A stretch of 64,000 nucleotides of DNA from Homarus americanus (GCF_018991925.1 NW_024756966.1:567001-631000), one strand, 5' to 3'. Positions 1 to 9,710 are shown, numbered from the stretch's first letter. Notes: generated by a model from the sequence alone, not told the origin. Made by a program: numbers and translations.

Positions 1-354
1 AGGCTAATCCCCGGCATTAGGAACCTTGAGTACAGAGACAGGTTAAAGCATCTTAATCTGCACTCCCTCGAGAGACGTAGAGTGAAGGGCGATTTGATAG
101 AGGTGTATAAATGGAAGTCAGGGCTGAACAAAGGGGACATTACAAAGGTACTCAAACTATCCAACCAGGAGCGAACTCGTAATAATGGTTTTAAATTAGA
201 CAAATTTAGATTTAGGCGCGAAATAGGTAAACATTGGTTTGGAAATATAGTGGACGAGTGGAACAAGTTACCAAATATCATCATTAACTAGAATACGCTG
301 GATAGCTTCAAACATAGGTTGGATGGATCTATGAGCAATAGGGGTTGGGTGTAA
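1..354 (+). pseudogene. C-terminal end of a non-LTR retrotransposon reverse transcriptase ORF (CR1/L2-like), with one internal stop
   Basis: The frame is open from base 1 and so is cut by the window edge. It reads through RLKHLNLHSLERRRVKGDLI, then EVYKWKSGL, SNQERTRNNG, KHWFGNIVDEWNKLPNIIIN, then a TAG at 289-291, and after it NTLDSFKHRLDGS up to TAA at 352-354. The order 'L..Y-R-L..L-x-L-x-x-R-R-x-x-G-D-L-I..Y', 'S-R-T-R', 'F..R..W-N-x-L-P', 'S-F-K-x-R-L-D' is what I know from the region after the reverse transcriptase domain in CR1/L2-type elements of invertebrates. That region is the poorly characterised C-terminal tail and carries no catalytic residues. The TAG falls between WNKLP and SFKHRLD, where related elements read through, so this copy is probably dead. 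A first Met at 82-84 is only an internal codon. The family call rests on recognition, not a search. Confidence 0.85.
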
Positions 355-420
355 ATGGGACTGCCCAGTATGGGCCAATAGACCCGCTGCAGTTTCCTCC
401 ATTCTTATGTTCTTATGTTC
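1..420 (+). mobile_element. 3' end of a CR1/L2-like non-LTR retrotransposon
   Basis: After the coding remnant comes a short 3' UTR (355-401, containing GGGCCAATAGACCCGCTGCA). It ends in two exact tandem copies of TTCTTATG at 402-417 plus a partial third copy. CR1 and L2 elements characteristically end in short 8-bp tandem repeats rather than poly(A), so this tail supports the family call and sets the 3' boundary near 420. The 5' part lies outside the window, so neither length nor target-site duplication can be judged. Confidence 0.8.
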
Positions 421-600
421 TCTCTTTCTCTAATGGCTACCTCTCCTCCTTCCTCCTCCTCCTCTTCTTCTCTTCCTCCTCCTCCCTCCCCTCTCCTTTT
501 CACCACCGTTTCTTCTCCACCACCCTGTTCCCCTCCCCCCCCTCCCTCCTTCTTATAACCTTCCCTGGGTGGCACTTATTACTCAAACACTCTTAATTGT
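421..600. repeat. Pyrimidine-rich low-complexity DNA
   Basis: Mostly CT, CTT and CTCC on the plus strand, directly after the retroelement tail. The 83-codon frame here is low complexity and not a gene. Confidence 0.85.
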
Positions 601-849
601 CTCCTCATTCCACCCTCGTGTTTCTCACTGCCATTATATGTCATCTGTCATCATTATTAATCCCAGCCATCATTTCTTATCCCCGGACCCCCTTAATCGC
701 CGCTGCACTAATGCACACCGCGAATTAGACCCGACTGGAAATTAACCTGCTATTAACCTTGCGCGAGGGACACACACACACACAACCTTGATGGTGATGA
801 TGATGTGCAAGATGATGGTGATAATGGTGGTGGTGTTATCTAGGTTGAT

Positions 850-1086
850 GATGAGATGTGGAGGTTCATCCTGCCCCCTCACCCTAACCTGATCCACACC
901 CTCACCCACACCTCACCTTTATCCACACCCTCACCCACACCCCACCCTCACCTTCATCCACACCCTCACCCCACTCTCACCCTCACCTCCATACCCACAC
1001 CTCACCCCCACCCCACCCTCACCTTCACCCCACACCTCACCCCCACGAATCCATCCCCACTACCCACTGATCTACTTCCCTCACCA
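850..1086. repeat. CCCTCACC / CCACACC minisatellite
   Basis: Degenerate repetition of CCACACCCTCACC-type units of about 12-18 bp. It gives a His-Pro-Thr-rich open frame on the plus strand, which I do not regard as coding. Confidence 0.85.
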
Positions 1087-1125
1087 TAAACATTTACCAT
1101 TCCTCCCCCCACCAGCCTCCAGTCC

Positions 1126-1142
1126 CTAACCTAACCTAACCT
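1126..1142 (-). repeat. Short interstitial TTAGG-type repeat
   Basis: Three CCTAA units on the plus strand, which is TTAGG on the minus strand, the arthropod telomere motif. Confidence 0.8.
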
Positions 1143-1640
1143 TCCCCTCTGTTACATTAAGCTGGTCTTGTGAGTAGCTGTAACGATGTTGTATTGTGTA
1201 AAACGACAAATTCCTCCTGGGTTACCTTCCTCCTGCTCCTCCTCCATACTCTTTGTCCCTCACCCACCATTAGCCCCTCTCTTCCCCTCCTTCCTTCACC
1301 ATAAACACACACCATTCTACCCTCACTATAGCACCATCACTTACTACCATTATTTTTTCTCCCTCACAGTATAGACACATCAAGCCTCCCCTACTGTCAC
1401 CCTACCAATAATCCCGCCCTTTCTACATGCTACCCCACAACCCTACCCCCTCTCCCCTTCCCCTTCCCCCCTCCCCTTCCCCATCCCCGCAGTAACTGGA
1501 GGAGACGGGCCTGCGTCCCACAGGCCTCTATCCTGTGTAATTATTCACAGCCAGGTGAGTATCCTAATTATCGCTTAGACACCTGGCATACCTGACTGGT
1601 CTCGTAGGCCTCATAGACAGGTCCGGGGGCTCACATCCAT
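1143..1640. other. Non-coding stretch, pyrimidine-rich to unique
   Basis: Pyrimidine-rich to about 1,495, then unique DNA. A good splice-donor-like string CAGGTGAGTA lies near 1,551, but there is no open frame before it. Confidence 0.6.
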
Positions 1641-1642
1641 CG

Positions 1643-1697
1643 TGACGTCATGCTTGCCTCACCTGTCATGACGTCACGACCTCACCTGTCATGACGT
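1643..1697. promoter_or_regulatory. Cluster of CRE-type palindromes (TGACGTCA x2 plus TGACGTTA)
   Basis: TGACGTCA lies at 1,643-1,650 and 1,669-1,676, with a one-base variant just after in a repeated CACCTGTCATGACGT unit. TGACGTCA is the full CREB/ATF palindrome. Binding is not shown, and the repetition could simply be a small tandem duplication. Confidence 0.45.
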
Positions 1698-2003
1698 TAT
1701 GGATTTGTGTACTCTGATTATTTCTGTTATAATTTCTCTGTTTACATTATTTTGTTTACGGAATTTCTCAGCGAGTAAACATGAGAAACATTTTTGTATT
1801 GATTCTCGTGTGTTGCGTTGGCAGCCTTAAGTAATGTGTTGGTGTATGTTATTACCGTAAAGTGACCGTCAGCCAAACCCAAGTTCTGGAGAGTAAATTA
1901 TAACGTATTATTTCTCAGAACCTGTCGGTCATAAGCCTGTATGAAACATGATCACGACCTGTATTTACACGTGATCCACTGATGGCTGGGTGTACTAAGA
2001 AAT

Positions 2004-2070
<67 letters not shown>
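2004..2070. repeat. (TAA)n microsatellite
   Basis: About 22 TAA units with a single TAG interruption near 2,037. Confidence 0.97.
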
Positions 2071-2172
2071 GCCCTTTGTGATTCACCTCAAATACGCACT
2101 TTGTTATTGACTTCAAATACGCACTTTGTTATTCGCTTCAAATACGCATTCTGTTATTCACTTCAAATATTC
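2068..2172. repeat. 25-bp tandem repeat, about 4 copies
   Basis: Units begin TACGCACTTTGTTATT at 2,068, 2,093, 2,118 and 2,143. The exact 25-bp spacing joins directly onto the TAA tract. Confidence 0.9.
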
Positions 2173-2333
2173 AGGTGAGAATGTTGTCGTGTGTTCATGT
2201 GACAAACGCAGCAGCGAGGTGTGGGCGTGTGTGTGTATTGTTGTCATTGTGTATAGGTGAATTGGGCGGGTGTGTTGGTGTGTGAATAAAGTTTGAATGT
2301 GGGTGGTTGATGCTCCCGTGTGTGTTTCTGTTT

Positions 2334-2410
2334 GAATGTCGCGTGTGTGTGTGCGTGTCTGTGTGTGTGTGTGTGTTGCCGTGAATAACAGTGTGTGTGT
2401 GTGTGTGTGG
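2334..2410. repeat. Imperfect (GT)n
   Basis: GT-rich tract interrupted by GC, CT and a short AT spacer. Confidence 0.9.
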
Positions 2411-2953
2411 ATTGATTTTAAGTGTATTTTAACATTATTATTATTTACTCAATTATATTTACCAATAAATAAAGAAAAGAAGGACAAAGTTAACACCGTA
2501 AACAACAGAAAGAATAAACAAATTTAAAAGAAAAAAAGATAATAAACATATTTTGTCGAGGCAGTTCCCTGGACAAGGTTCATACAACACCCCGCGCTGC
2601 TTCCAGTTAGCGAGGTCATAACGCGCCATAATGACACCTACGGACAATAGCCCCTGAGGTCAAAATACTGTGGTAATGTGAAATAAATCTCGACCCCCCC
2701 AAATGATTAGTGTGTTGGAATGTTCGGAGCCTCGACTCAAATGAACCCTTAGGCGTTAACTTTCAACCCCGTTAAGGTGGACCAGGTGTAATTTGCTATG
2801 ACTCGTGATGTAAGAGTTTCCTCATTTTTTAGCTCCAGGTGAATTTTTATACATAATTGTCTTTAGAGCGAGTTAGGGAGACGAGAATGTGGATTGTGCA
2901 CCAGCAGGTAATTTGGTTGGGCGTGGGTGTGATTCATTTGGTATTTGAGGTGA
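2411..2953. other. Unique AT-rich stretch without a gene
   Basis: No coding or RNA signature seen. The only open frames are about 62 codons and AT-rich. Confidence 0.6.
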
Positions 2954-3030
2954 GTTGTGTGGTGTGGTGTGGTGTGGTGTGGTGGGGTGGGGTGGGGTGG
3001 GGTGGCGGGGTGTGGTAGGGTGTGGTGTGG
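2954..3030. repeat. (GTGTG)n / (GGGGT)n G-rich tract
   Basis: TGTGG units grade into GGGGT units on the plus strand. The run of G4T1-like units could form a G-quadruplex. Confidence 0.88.
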
Positions 3031-3106
3031 TTGTGGGTCCCCAGGTGACGGTGATGCCTCCTACAGACATCACCTGGTTAATGGACACTTGTTATACCTG
3101 GTCACA

Positions 3107-3330
3107 ATCTAGTCACACACGCCTATTCACACACACCTGTCCACACACACACACACACACCTGTTCACACCTGGTCACACACACATACCTGTTCACACAC
3201 ATCTGTCCACACCTATCACCCTGTCCACACCTGTCACATACACCTGTTAGCACCTGGTAACACACACACACACCAGTTCACACACATTCACACTTGATCA
3301 CACACACACCTGTTCACACACCTGCACAGT
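3107..3330. repeat. CA-rich minisatellite with CACCTGTTCACA units
   Basis: Repeating CACACACCTGTTCACA-type units of 12-24 bp, many carrying the E-box hexamer CACCTG. Confidence 0.85.
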
Positions 3331-3988
3331 TTGTTGTTTTGTCCAATGGAATTATGTTCTAAGAGACTAAATATGCATTATAGTGTAAAGCAAATTATAC
3401 GTCGAAAGGAATTATATTTGTCGCCAGTTTTAGTAGAGTAGAACACAGTGAGCAAGATACAGTAGCTTAGTATCATACAGAGGGAAAGGCTTTATTCATA
3501 CCGGCTAGTGTGATGGGGAGAGGAATGACCCGATAGCAGCTTGTACGTCCAGCTTGGGGGGTGAGGAGGGGAGGAGGGGTGAGGGGGGACCTTTAAGCTA
3601 ATGATGAGTACTTTTTGCGACAACTATTTCTGATACACTCTCTCCATGCCGTCATATTGGTAGGTTATAGTGGGGGGGTGTAGGGTGCACGGGTGGGTGG
3701 GGGGGGGTTATGGAGGTCGTGAACGGGTATAAGGGGCTGTAAGGGTCGTGCATTGAAATAATTTATTATCTTTATCGCGCTAGTGAAGTGATACCATCTG
3801 TACGTAGACTGACTGACTGGCTGACTGACTCGTGCCCTCGGTTTATATATCTCTCCTAGCAGCCAGCCCCACCATGAAGCCCCTCCCCATCAGCCCCCGT
3901 CTTACTGCTGCAACGAGTAATTAAAAGGACAAGAAACAAATCATTTTCTTAAGAGCTTAAAAATGTGATGTGCAGGAGAGATATTCCC

Positions 3989-3990
<2 letters not shown>
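3331..3990. other. Unique stretch with G-rich patches
   Basis: G-runs lie at about 3,555-3,590 and 3,665-3,715. A TATA-like TTTATATAT at 3,842 is followed by a good-context ATG at 3,873, but that frame has only 17 codons, so no gene is called. Confidence 0.55.
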
Positions 3991-4019
<29 letters not shown>

Positions 4020-4034
4020 TGTATGTATGTATAT
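3991..4034. repeat. (ATGT)n microsatellite
   Basis: About 11 uninterrupted units. Confidence 0.97.
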
Positions 4035-4125
4035 TTAAGTATTATATTAGGTTCCATTGTCACTTGGCCACTTTACAGTCCAATAAGCCCAATATGTCTT
4101 TGTGCTAGTTAGTTATAAGTGCTCA

Positions 4126-4237
4126 TTAAGTGGTCTATGGCGCCACTAGCTTCTGTAATCATTTGTGGTATATTTCATGGGGTTAAGTGTACCTATACGT
4201 GTTCTTAAGTGTTGGACGTGTTGTTACAGCCACTTAA
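4126..4237. promoter_or_regulatory. Homotypic cluster of TTAAGTG sites (NK-2 homeodomain-type)
   Basis: TTAAGTG occurs exactly at 4,126-4,132, 4,183-4,189 and 4,205-4,211, and as CACTTAA at 4,231-4,237. Near variants (ATAAGTG, TGAAGTG, CACTTAG) lie around them. The sites are not in a fixed-length tandem repeat. TYAAGTG is the known preference of NK-2 class homeodomains. Whether this is an enhancer is inference. Confidence 0.4.
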
Positions 4238-4394
4238 GGTGTCAGTGGCTTTTCTCCTCCTACTCGCTGAAGTGGCATGTTAAGGTGCCTCAACCCACTT
4301 AGCTATTAATGATGAAAGTCCCTGGCACCTTGTTTGTGGTGTTAAAGGTCTCAGTTATAGAGTGTTTCAGTATCTTTTAGGTTAGGTTAGGTCT

Positions 4395-4395
<1 letters not shown>

Positions 4396-4474
<79 letters not shown>
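4396..4474. repeat. (GT)n microsatellite
   Basis: About 39 uninterrupted dinucleotides, preceded by GGTTAGGTTAGG at 4,379-4,390. Confidence 0.98.
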
Positions 4475-4475
<1 letters not shown>

Positions 4476-4734
4476 TCTCCTAACCATACCAAAATTAGAC
4501 TAGACTCTTCCCCCCCCCACCCCCGAACCGTGAACACAGCGCTTTGAGCAGTCAACAGCGCCTGACACGCTAATGGTAGATTGGCGAGACGTACATTTAC
4601 CTTAGCTCTGTCTGTTGCATCTTTCCTTTGTTGTGTAAACATTGCAGTGATTCCCTCCTGCTCCTCTTGATTCTTCCTGCAGGGTCGAGAACTGGCCTCT
4701 GAGAATACTAGTCTACCTGTGTGTTGTACATAAA

Positions 4735-4900
4735 ACAGGTTAGGTTTTGGTTTGGTTTAGGTTTGGTTTAGGTTAGGTTTTGGTTTGGGTGGGTTATGTT
4801 GATAAATACGTAACTATGGTTGTGGATAGGTAAGGTTTAGGTTAGGTTTTGGTTTGGGTGGGTTGTTTTGATAAGTACGTAATGATGGTTGTGGTTGTTG
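4735..4900. repeat. GGTTTAGG-like repeat with a 69-bp direct duplication
   Basis: GGTTTGG/GGTTTAGG units, then two copies of a 69-bp segment starting at 4,771 and 4,840. Both contain GGTTTGGGTGGGTT, then GATAA(A/G)TACGTAA, then GGTTGTGG. Confidence 0.8.
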
Positions 4901-5025
4901 GGGGGGACACATAACAGAGAAAAACAAACGAAGTCTATTATTTTTACGTCCGGTAGAAAGAAAAAAAAACGGCAAAGATCCGTATCGATCATAGGTAGAC
5001 AAATGAGCCTCTGTAATTTGAATAA

Positions 5026-5030
<5 letters not shown>

Positions 5031-5070
<40 letters not shown>
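5031..5070. repeat. (GA)n microsatellite
   Basis: 20 uninterrupted units, followed by A-rich DNA to about 5,170. Confidence 0.97.
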
Positions 5071-5074
<4 letters not shown>

Positions 5075-5479
5075 TATAAACCTAGAGTCACAAAGATAGA
5101 AAAAAAATAAAATAAATAAACTTCAGAAAACAAAATCAAGATTCAAAGAAAAAAAAATCGAAATAAAATCACTAAAAAATCCAGTAAAGAATGAGAGATA
5201 ATGAGAGATAGAGAGACAGACGGACACGCCCAAGAGTCCACATCAATCATAGGTATAGTCAAATGAGCCGCAATCTCTCCCCAGCCTCCATGGAGTGAGA
5301 GAGAGAGACAAAAAAATAGATGTAGCGTCTCCCTGAAGCTATACACAAGACAGACATATTTTTCTTCACCTGGCCGAGTAGCTAGTCATCAGCCTTAGCC
5401 ACAGGTAATTAATCCCACCTGCCTTAAGGGGGTCCCAGGTAGACATAATTACTGCCTAATTCACCCACCTGTACCAGCA

Positions 5480-5570
5480 GCAAGTGAGAGAGGGAGGGAG
5501 AGGAGAAGGAAGGAGGGGAGGGAGGGAGAGGAGAGGGAAGGAGGGGAGGGAGGGAGAGGAGGGATCTATG
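5480..5570. repeat. Purine-rich GGGAGGGAGAGGAG repeat
   Basis: Purine-only tract with two near copies of a 31-bp GGAGGGGAGGGAGGGAGAGG-type unit. Confidence 0.85.
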
Positions 5571-5595
5571 CCTTTGGAGATGTGAGGAAAGAGGC

Positions 5596-5596
<1 letters not shown>

Positions 5597-5641
<45 letters not shown>
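5597..5641. repeat. (GT)n microsatellite
   Basis: About 22 uninterrupted units. Confidence 0.97.
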
Positions 5642-5643
<2 letters not shown>

Positions 5644-6035
5644 TTTCTTAGTATGGATGTAACGCGACTTGACAACAGTACAGGTTAATGATGATATTGA
5701 CTTACGCTCGATTCTCAGGTACAGGTGTTGAGCGAGTCACACCAGCCCAGGTATTTATTAATTACTGTACTTCGGTGAGGTACGGGTGGGGGTATGGAGG
5801 GTTGGAGGGGTGGAAGGGAAGATGGAGAGGTGGGGGAAGTGGAAGGATAGTGGAATTTTAGGTTAGGTGTGGTTAGGTTAGGAGAAAATAGATGTTAGGG
5901 GTAGTAAGTGATGCCAGCGAGGAGGTGTAAGTGGACGCTGACAGTCAATACGGTGAAGTGTGATGAATCAAGGTAATTAGGCCACACCTTTTAGTATAGT
6001 TTGTGAGTTACCTGTTTGGAGGAGTAAATCGCGAC
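5642..6035. other. Unique stretch, no gene seen
   Basis: G-rich between 5,780 and 5,850. Contains GGTTAGGTGTGGTTAGGTTAGG near 5,860. No coding signature. Confidence 0.55.

Positions 6036-6066
<31 letters not shown>
6036..6066. repeat. (CT)n microsatellite
   Basis: About 12 CT units and a short TTTCTCTCC end. Confidence 0.93.
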
Positions 6067-6324
6067 CAAGCAAAAATATACCTGTAATTAGTGCCTTGTG
6101 TATTCTCGTGAGCATAACTCTTTTGTTTTTGCTGTAAAGTAACCTTGGAATCTTTATTTATTTATTTATTATTATTTTACTCTACAGGTGAAGTTTGAGA
6201 ATATGTTAAGGTTTATACATAGGAATACCTGGTGGACTGCCAGGTGATTGTTTATGTAATGTTCAGTAGCTTGACGATAAGGTTCCGTTGTCATGAAGTA
6301 GCAGGAGTTCTTGCATCTTCGACT

Positions 6325-6585
6325 GTCACCACTACCACCACCCCCTGCCTCCCTCTGTCCAACATTTGTACCACTACTATCACCCCCAACTCTATACTCT
6401 ACCACCACCCCTTGCTTCAAACCGCAACTTAACCCCACCACCCCACTGTTCCACCACTACCACCATCCGCCTTCCAACTACCACCATCATCTACCACCAT
6501 TTGTACCACACCTCCTACCACCATTAACACGCTTCCCACTACACCACCTGCCACAATCTACCACCACCACTACTACCACAACATA
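6325..6585. repeat. CCA/CCACTA-rich low-complexity DNA
   Basis: Imperfect ACC/ACT trinucleotides. Several overlapping Thr/Pro/His-rich frames are by-products. Confidence 0.85.
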
Positions 6586-6764
6586 CCAGAGGCGGGTTAG
6601 TTTGAGCATATGAATCCAGGCGTCAGTCAGCCACCTTGTCAGAGTAATATGCAGATGAAATCCCACACCGGCCGGTCGAGTTTTTTGTCCTGTGATGGAT
6701 CTGCTGATATCGAGGAGGCATGGAGGTAGCCGGTGCTTTAGTGACGGCTCCTTGTGTTGCCCCC

Positions 6765-6960
6765 ACCTACTGTACTACCACCTACCTCCACCCACCACCT
6801 GGATCCAACCACCTACCACCTGGACACCAACCTCCTCCACCCACGTCTCCGCCTTCACCACCTGGATCCACCCTCCACAACCTCGTCTTCCATCCACCTC
6901 CACCGTCTCTTCTCACCCTCCACCCCCACCCTCCACCCCCACCCTCCACCTGCCACCTGG
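6765..6960. repeat. CCACCT / CTCCACCC minisatellite
   Basis: CCACCTGGATCCA-like and CCTCCACCCCCAC units. The overlapping Pro/His-rich frames are not credible genes. Confidence 0.83.
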
Positions 6961-7087
6961 ACTTACTGTGATCTTCATGGTACTTTACTGACCAGCGACT
7001 GAACATGGCGGAAATCTGTTCTCCTCTTGTAATATTTTGTTTGTTTTTATCATCCGGTTTTGTTTTTGTGAGTGTGACTAAATGATG

Positions 7088-7088
<1 letters not shown>

Positions 7089-7139
<51 letters not shown>
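7089..7139. repeat. (GT)n microsatellite
   Basis: About 25 uninterrupted units. Confidence 0.97.
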
Positions 7140-7141
<2 letters not shown>

Positions 7142-7218
7142 AATTATTTCACACGGCATCAATATAGTTTTTTAATTTTCAGATAATTCTTGTATGTGTG
7201 TCTCTATTCTTTGATCTC

Positions 7219-7220
<2 letters not shown>

Positions 7221-7252
<32 letters not shown>
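7221..7252. repeat. (CTGT)n microsatellite
   Basis: About 8 uninterrupted units. Confidence 0.95.
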
Positions 7253-7327
7253 GTTACCTCACTATTAAAGTCAGCTCAAGAGACAGAATGTTAACCTGGT
7301 ATTATGTATTCAGTTCGTCAGTTAGCC

Positions 7328-7382
7328 TCCTCCTCCTCCTTCTCCTCCTCCTCCTCCTCTTCTTATTCTTCTTCTTCTTCTT
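7328..7382. repeat. (TCC)n / (TTC)n
   Basis: CCT units grading into TTC units. Confidence 0.9.
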
Positions 7383-7449
7383 GCTATTGTTGTTCTGTGG
7401 TTCATCATGCATGTCTCCCACATTTATCACAGGCTGGTAACTGTGTTTG

Positions 7450-7452
<3 letters not shown>

Positions 7453-7484
<32 letters not shown>
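7453..7484. repeat. (GA)n microsatellite
   Basis: About 16 uninterrupted units. Confidence 0.96.
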
Positions 7485-7486
<2 letters not shown>

Positions 7487-7850
7487 CATCATCATCTCAC
7501 CTAGGAGTCATTTACCTGTGCTAGAAGGCCGGATTTTCCCCAAATGCAGCAAGTTATCGTTTAATTGAACCTTCTCACGCTGTTCTCACCCACCCCCTGC
7601 CCCCCCTCCCCCCGCGAGAAACTTTACCTTCCAGATACTGTATATTAACCTCCCAGCACTCTACAGCAGTTAATCCACCCTTGCACCCCCTAAATCCTCC
7701 AAATAGCCCTTTAAATCTACACATAAACCAATTAAATCCTTTCATGCAACACCTATACCCTTCTCTAATGCAGCTCTCAACCCCCCCTTCCTCTCGTGCA
7801 GCAATTAAGCTTTTCCATGCAGCACTTAATCCCCCACATGCAGCAATTTA
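7485..7850. other. Unique stretch with repeated GCAGC(A)ATTAA words
   Basis: From about 7,660 the words GCAGCAATTAA, GCAGTTAATCC and GCAGCACTTAATCCC recur every 20-60 bp, interspersed with CCCCC runs. This is a very degenerate repeat; no gene seen. Confidence 0.5.
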
Positions 7851-7852
7851 AC

Positions 7853-7877
7853 ACACACACACACACACACACACACG
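7853..7877. repeat. (CA)n microsatellite
   Basis: About 12 units. Confidence 0.95.
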
Positions 7878-7989
7878 GGGACCACTTTTTTCGCTGTTTA
7901 TAGATCAGAAGGTGAGATGGGAACCCGTAGGCGAGTCTAATGAGTTATATATGAAGTGGAGTTACATAGTACAGAGTCTTGTTTGTATT

Positions 7990-8277
<288 letters not shown>

Positions 8278-9195
8278 TTTTTTTTTTATCGTGGCCTCCA
8301 GCCTCCCCCAATAGCCACACCTTCGCCACCATTTATTTACCTTAATATTAAATATCCTAATACATAAGCAACTATCCTATCTGTGTTAAATTAGTTGAGC
8401 CGCAGATCGATGCAGCATTCGGTGACTGTAGCCTCATAGTCGATATCTGCAGCAGTTGACGGAGTAGGGGCAGAAGCTCTCGTTCCCCTGAGGCAGAGCA
8501 AAGCCGACCGAAGGAGAGAGAAGGACAGTCGACATCTCATCCAGGCTGTGACATAACTTCTGGGCTGCTGCTTCTGTTCGGAGATCAGCTCCGCGAGTCT
8601 GGCGTAGAAACATCTTGCGCTTGGGCCCATCCCACCAGAGGTTGTGAACACTAGCGGAGTGAAGCTGCCTTGATCGACATTTTGAATTCTCTCCCCATAT
8701 GCCCTTCTCTTGTCGTTCTCGTTCCTCCTATGTGCAGCATCGAGAGCTAGGTTACGGTGACAAACGGCCATGGGATCAAAAATCCTGATGTCGAAGAAGG
8801 CTCGCTGTCCCCGCGTCCAGAATCCTCGAGCACTGACGTCCACACAGGCTTCGTTAGATGTGTTTGAAGTCCTGTGTTGGAGGATCTCGCCATCCAGTGG
8901 AAGGAGGGTCGGTTCTACCATGACGTCCCGGCAGGTTTCCTTCAACATATTTGCTGTGAGATCCCTTACCTCGTCATGCCTCATGCATATGAAGCCCCCC
9001 CTTCTTGCAAACCATGGCGTGATCGCCATCATAGGAATAGCCACACACGCATTGGGAGGGCAAACCATCTACTGGCCAACCGTACCTTAGAGCAATGGCA
9101 TCTGTAAATTCTTGTTTGTTAAGGCTGAAACCATTGCCCTTATCGGTAACGTAGTTAACCAGTTCGAGGCGCCACCTCCTGCTATAGCTACTTTT
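8278..9195 (-). mobile_element. 5'-truncated retroelement copy inserted in (TAC)n/(GTA)n microsatellite, copy 1
   Basis: On the minus strand the order is: coding remnant (9,180 down to 8,391), about 100 bp of 3' UTR, then an A10 tail (plus-strand T run 8,278-8,287) that passes directly into (GTA)n. The 5' side reaches more (GTA)n from 9,236 upward after about 40 bp of unassigned DNA. The last 260 bp at the 3' end recur at 22,995-23,256 with few differences and the same A-tail/GTA junction. A 5' truncation with a fixed A-tailed 3' end is the usual result of target-primed reverse transcription. Because both flanks are the same microsatellite, a target-site duplication cannot be read. The exact 5' boundary is uncertain by about 40 bp. 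Confidence 0.8.
8391..9180 (-). pseudogene. C-terminal part of a retroelement polyprotein: CCHC zinc motif plus restriction-like-endonuclease-like domain, frameshifted
   Basis: The main open frame is 225 codons (9,068 to 8,391). In it I see RHDEVRD at residues 30-36, D77 in VDVSARGFW, then FFDIRIFDP with D93 and R95, NENDKRRAYGERI at 116-128, GSFTPLVFTTSGGMGP at 134-149, and RCRLSFSLLRSALLCLRGTR at 178-197. This block is one I know from multicopy retroelement proteins of cnidarians, molluscs and crustaceans. RHD followed by spaced acidic residues, then K and Y, resembles the restriction-like endonucleases of R2/R4-type elements; that functional match is inference. Upstream, a C-x-C...H-x4-C zinc motif (codons about 9,050 to 9,005) is intact only in the next frame, which rejoins at a run of seven C (8,995-9,001). 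Still further up, GASNWLTTLP (9,173 to 9,144) is back in the first frame. Two indels therefore disable this copy. Confidence 0.78.
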
Positions 9196-9235
9196 TTGTC
9201 AAATTTTCTGGAACTGCAGCAATAGTTGCTGCAAC

Positions 9236-9263
9236 TACTACTACTACTACTACTACTACACTG

Positions 9264-9324
<61 letters not shown>
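9236..9324. repeat. (TAC)n microsatellite on the 5' side of the retroelement copy
   Basis: About 28 ACT/TAC units, interrupted once by ACTGC near 9,260. Confidence 0.96.
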
Positions 9325-9326
<2 letters not shown>

Positions 9327-9335
9327 ACAGCAAAG

Positions 9336-9367
<32 letters not shown>

Positions 9368-9499
9368 GCTGAACTGACTGGCAGAACTGGCAGCAACTGG
9401 GCAGGACTGGACTGACTGGGACTGCAACAAGCAACAGCAACAGCAGCAGGCAGCAGCAGCAGCTGACTGGCTTTGAACTGGACTGGACTGGACTGGTAC

Positions 9500-9500
<1 letters not shown>
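9325..9500. repeat. CAGCAA / CAG / ACTGG mosaic repeat
   Basis: CAGCAACAGCAACAG-like units alternate with CTGACTGG and GGACTGGACTGG. It sits between two (TAC)n blocks and is unlike any other sequence in the window. Confidence 0.85.
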
Positions 9501-9626
<126 letters not shown>

Positions 9627-9707
9627 CCTCCTTTAGAACGTGCTCGGCCACCTGCTCCAATTACGGTGCCATTATATCTGTTTGGTAGAGTATTATCCAA
9701 TTGAGGG

Positions 9708-9710
<3 letters not shown>

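Noticed and set aside
1540..1565. Exon end with strong splice donor CAGGTGAGTA
   Set aside because: There is no open reading frame or acceptor upstream, and CAGGTG is so common here that donor-like strings are expected by chance.
3842..3923. TATA-like TTTATATAT followed by a good-context ATG, as a promoter plus gene start
   Set aside because: The ATG is only about 30 bp after the TATA word and its frame stops after 17 codons, with no supporting exon.
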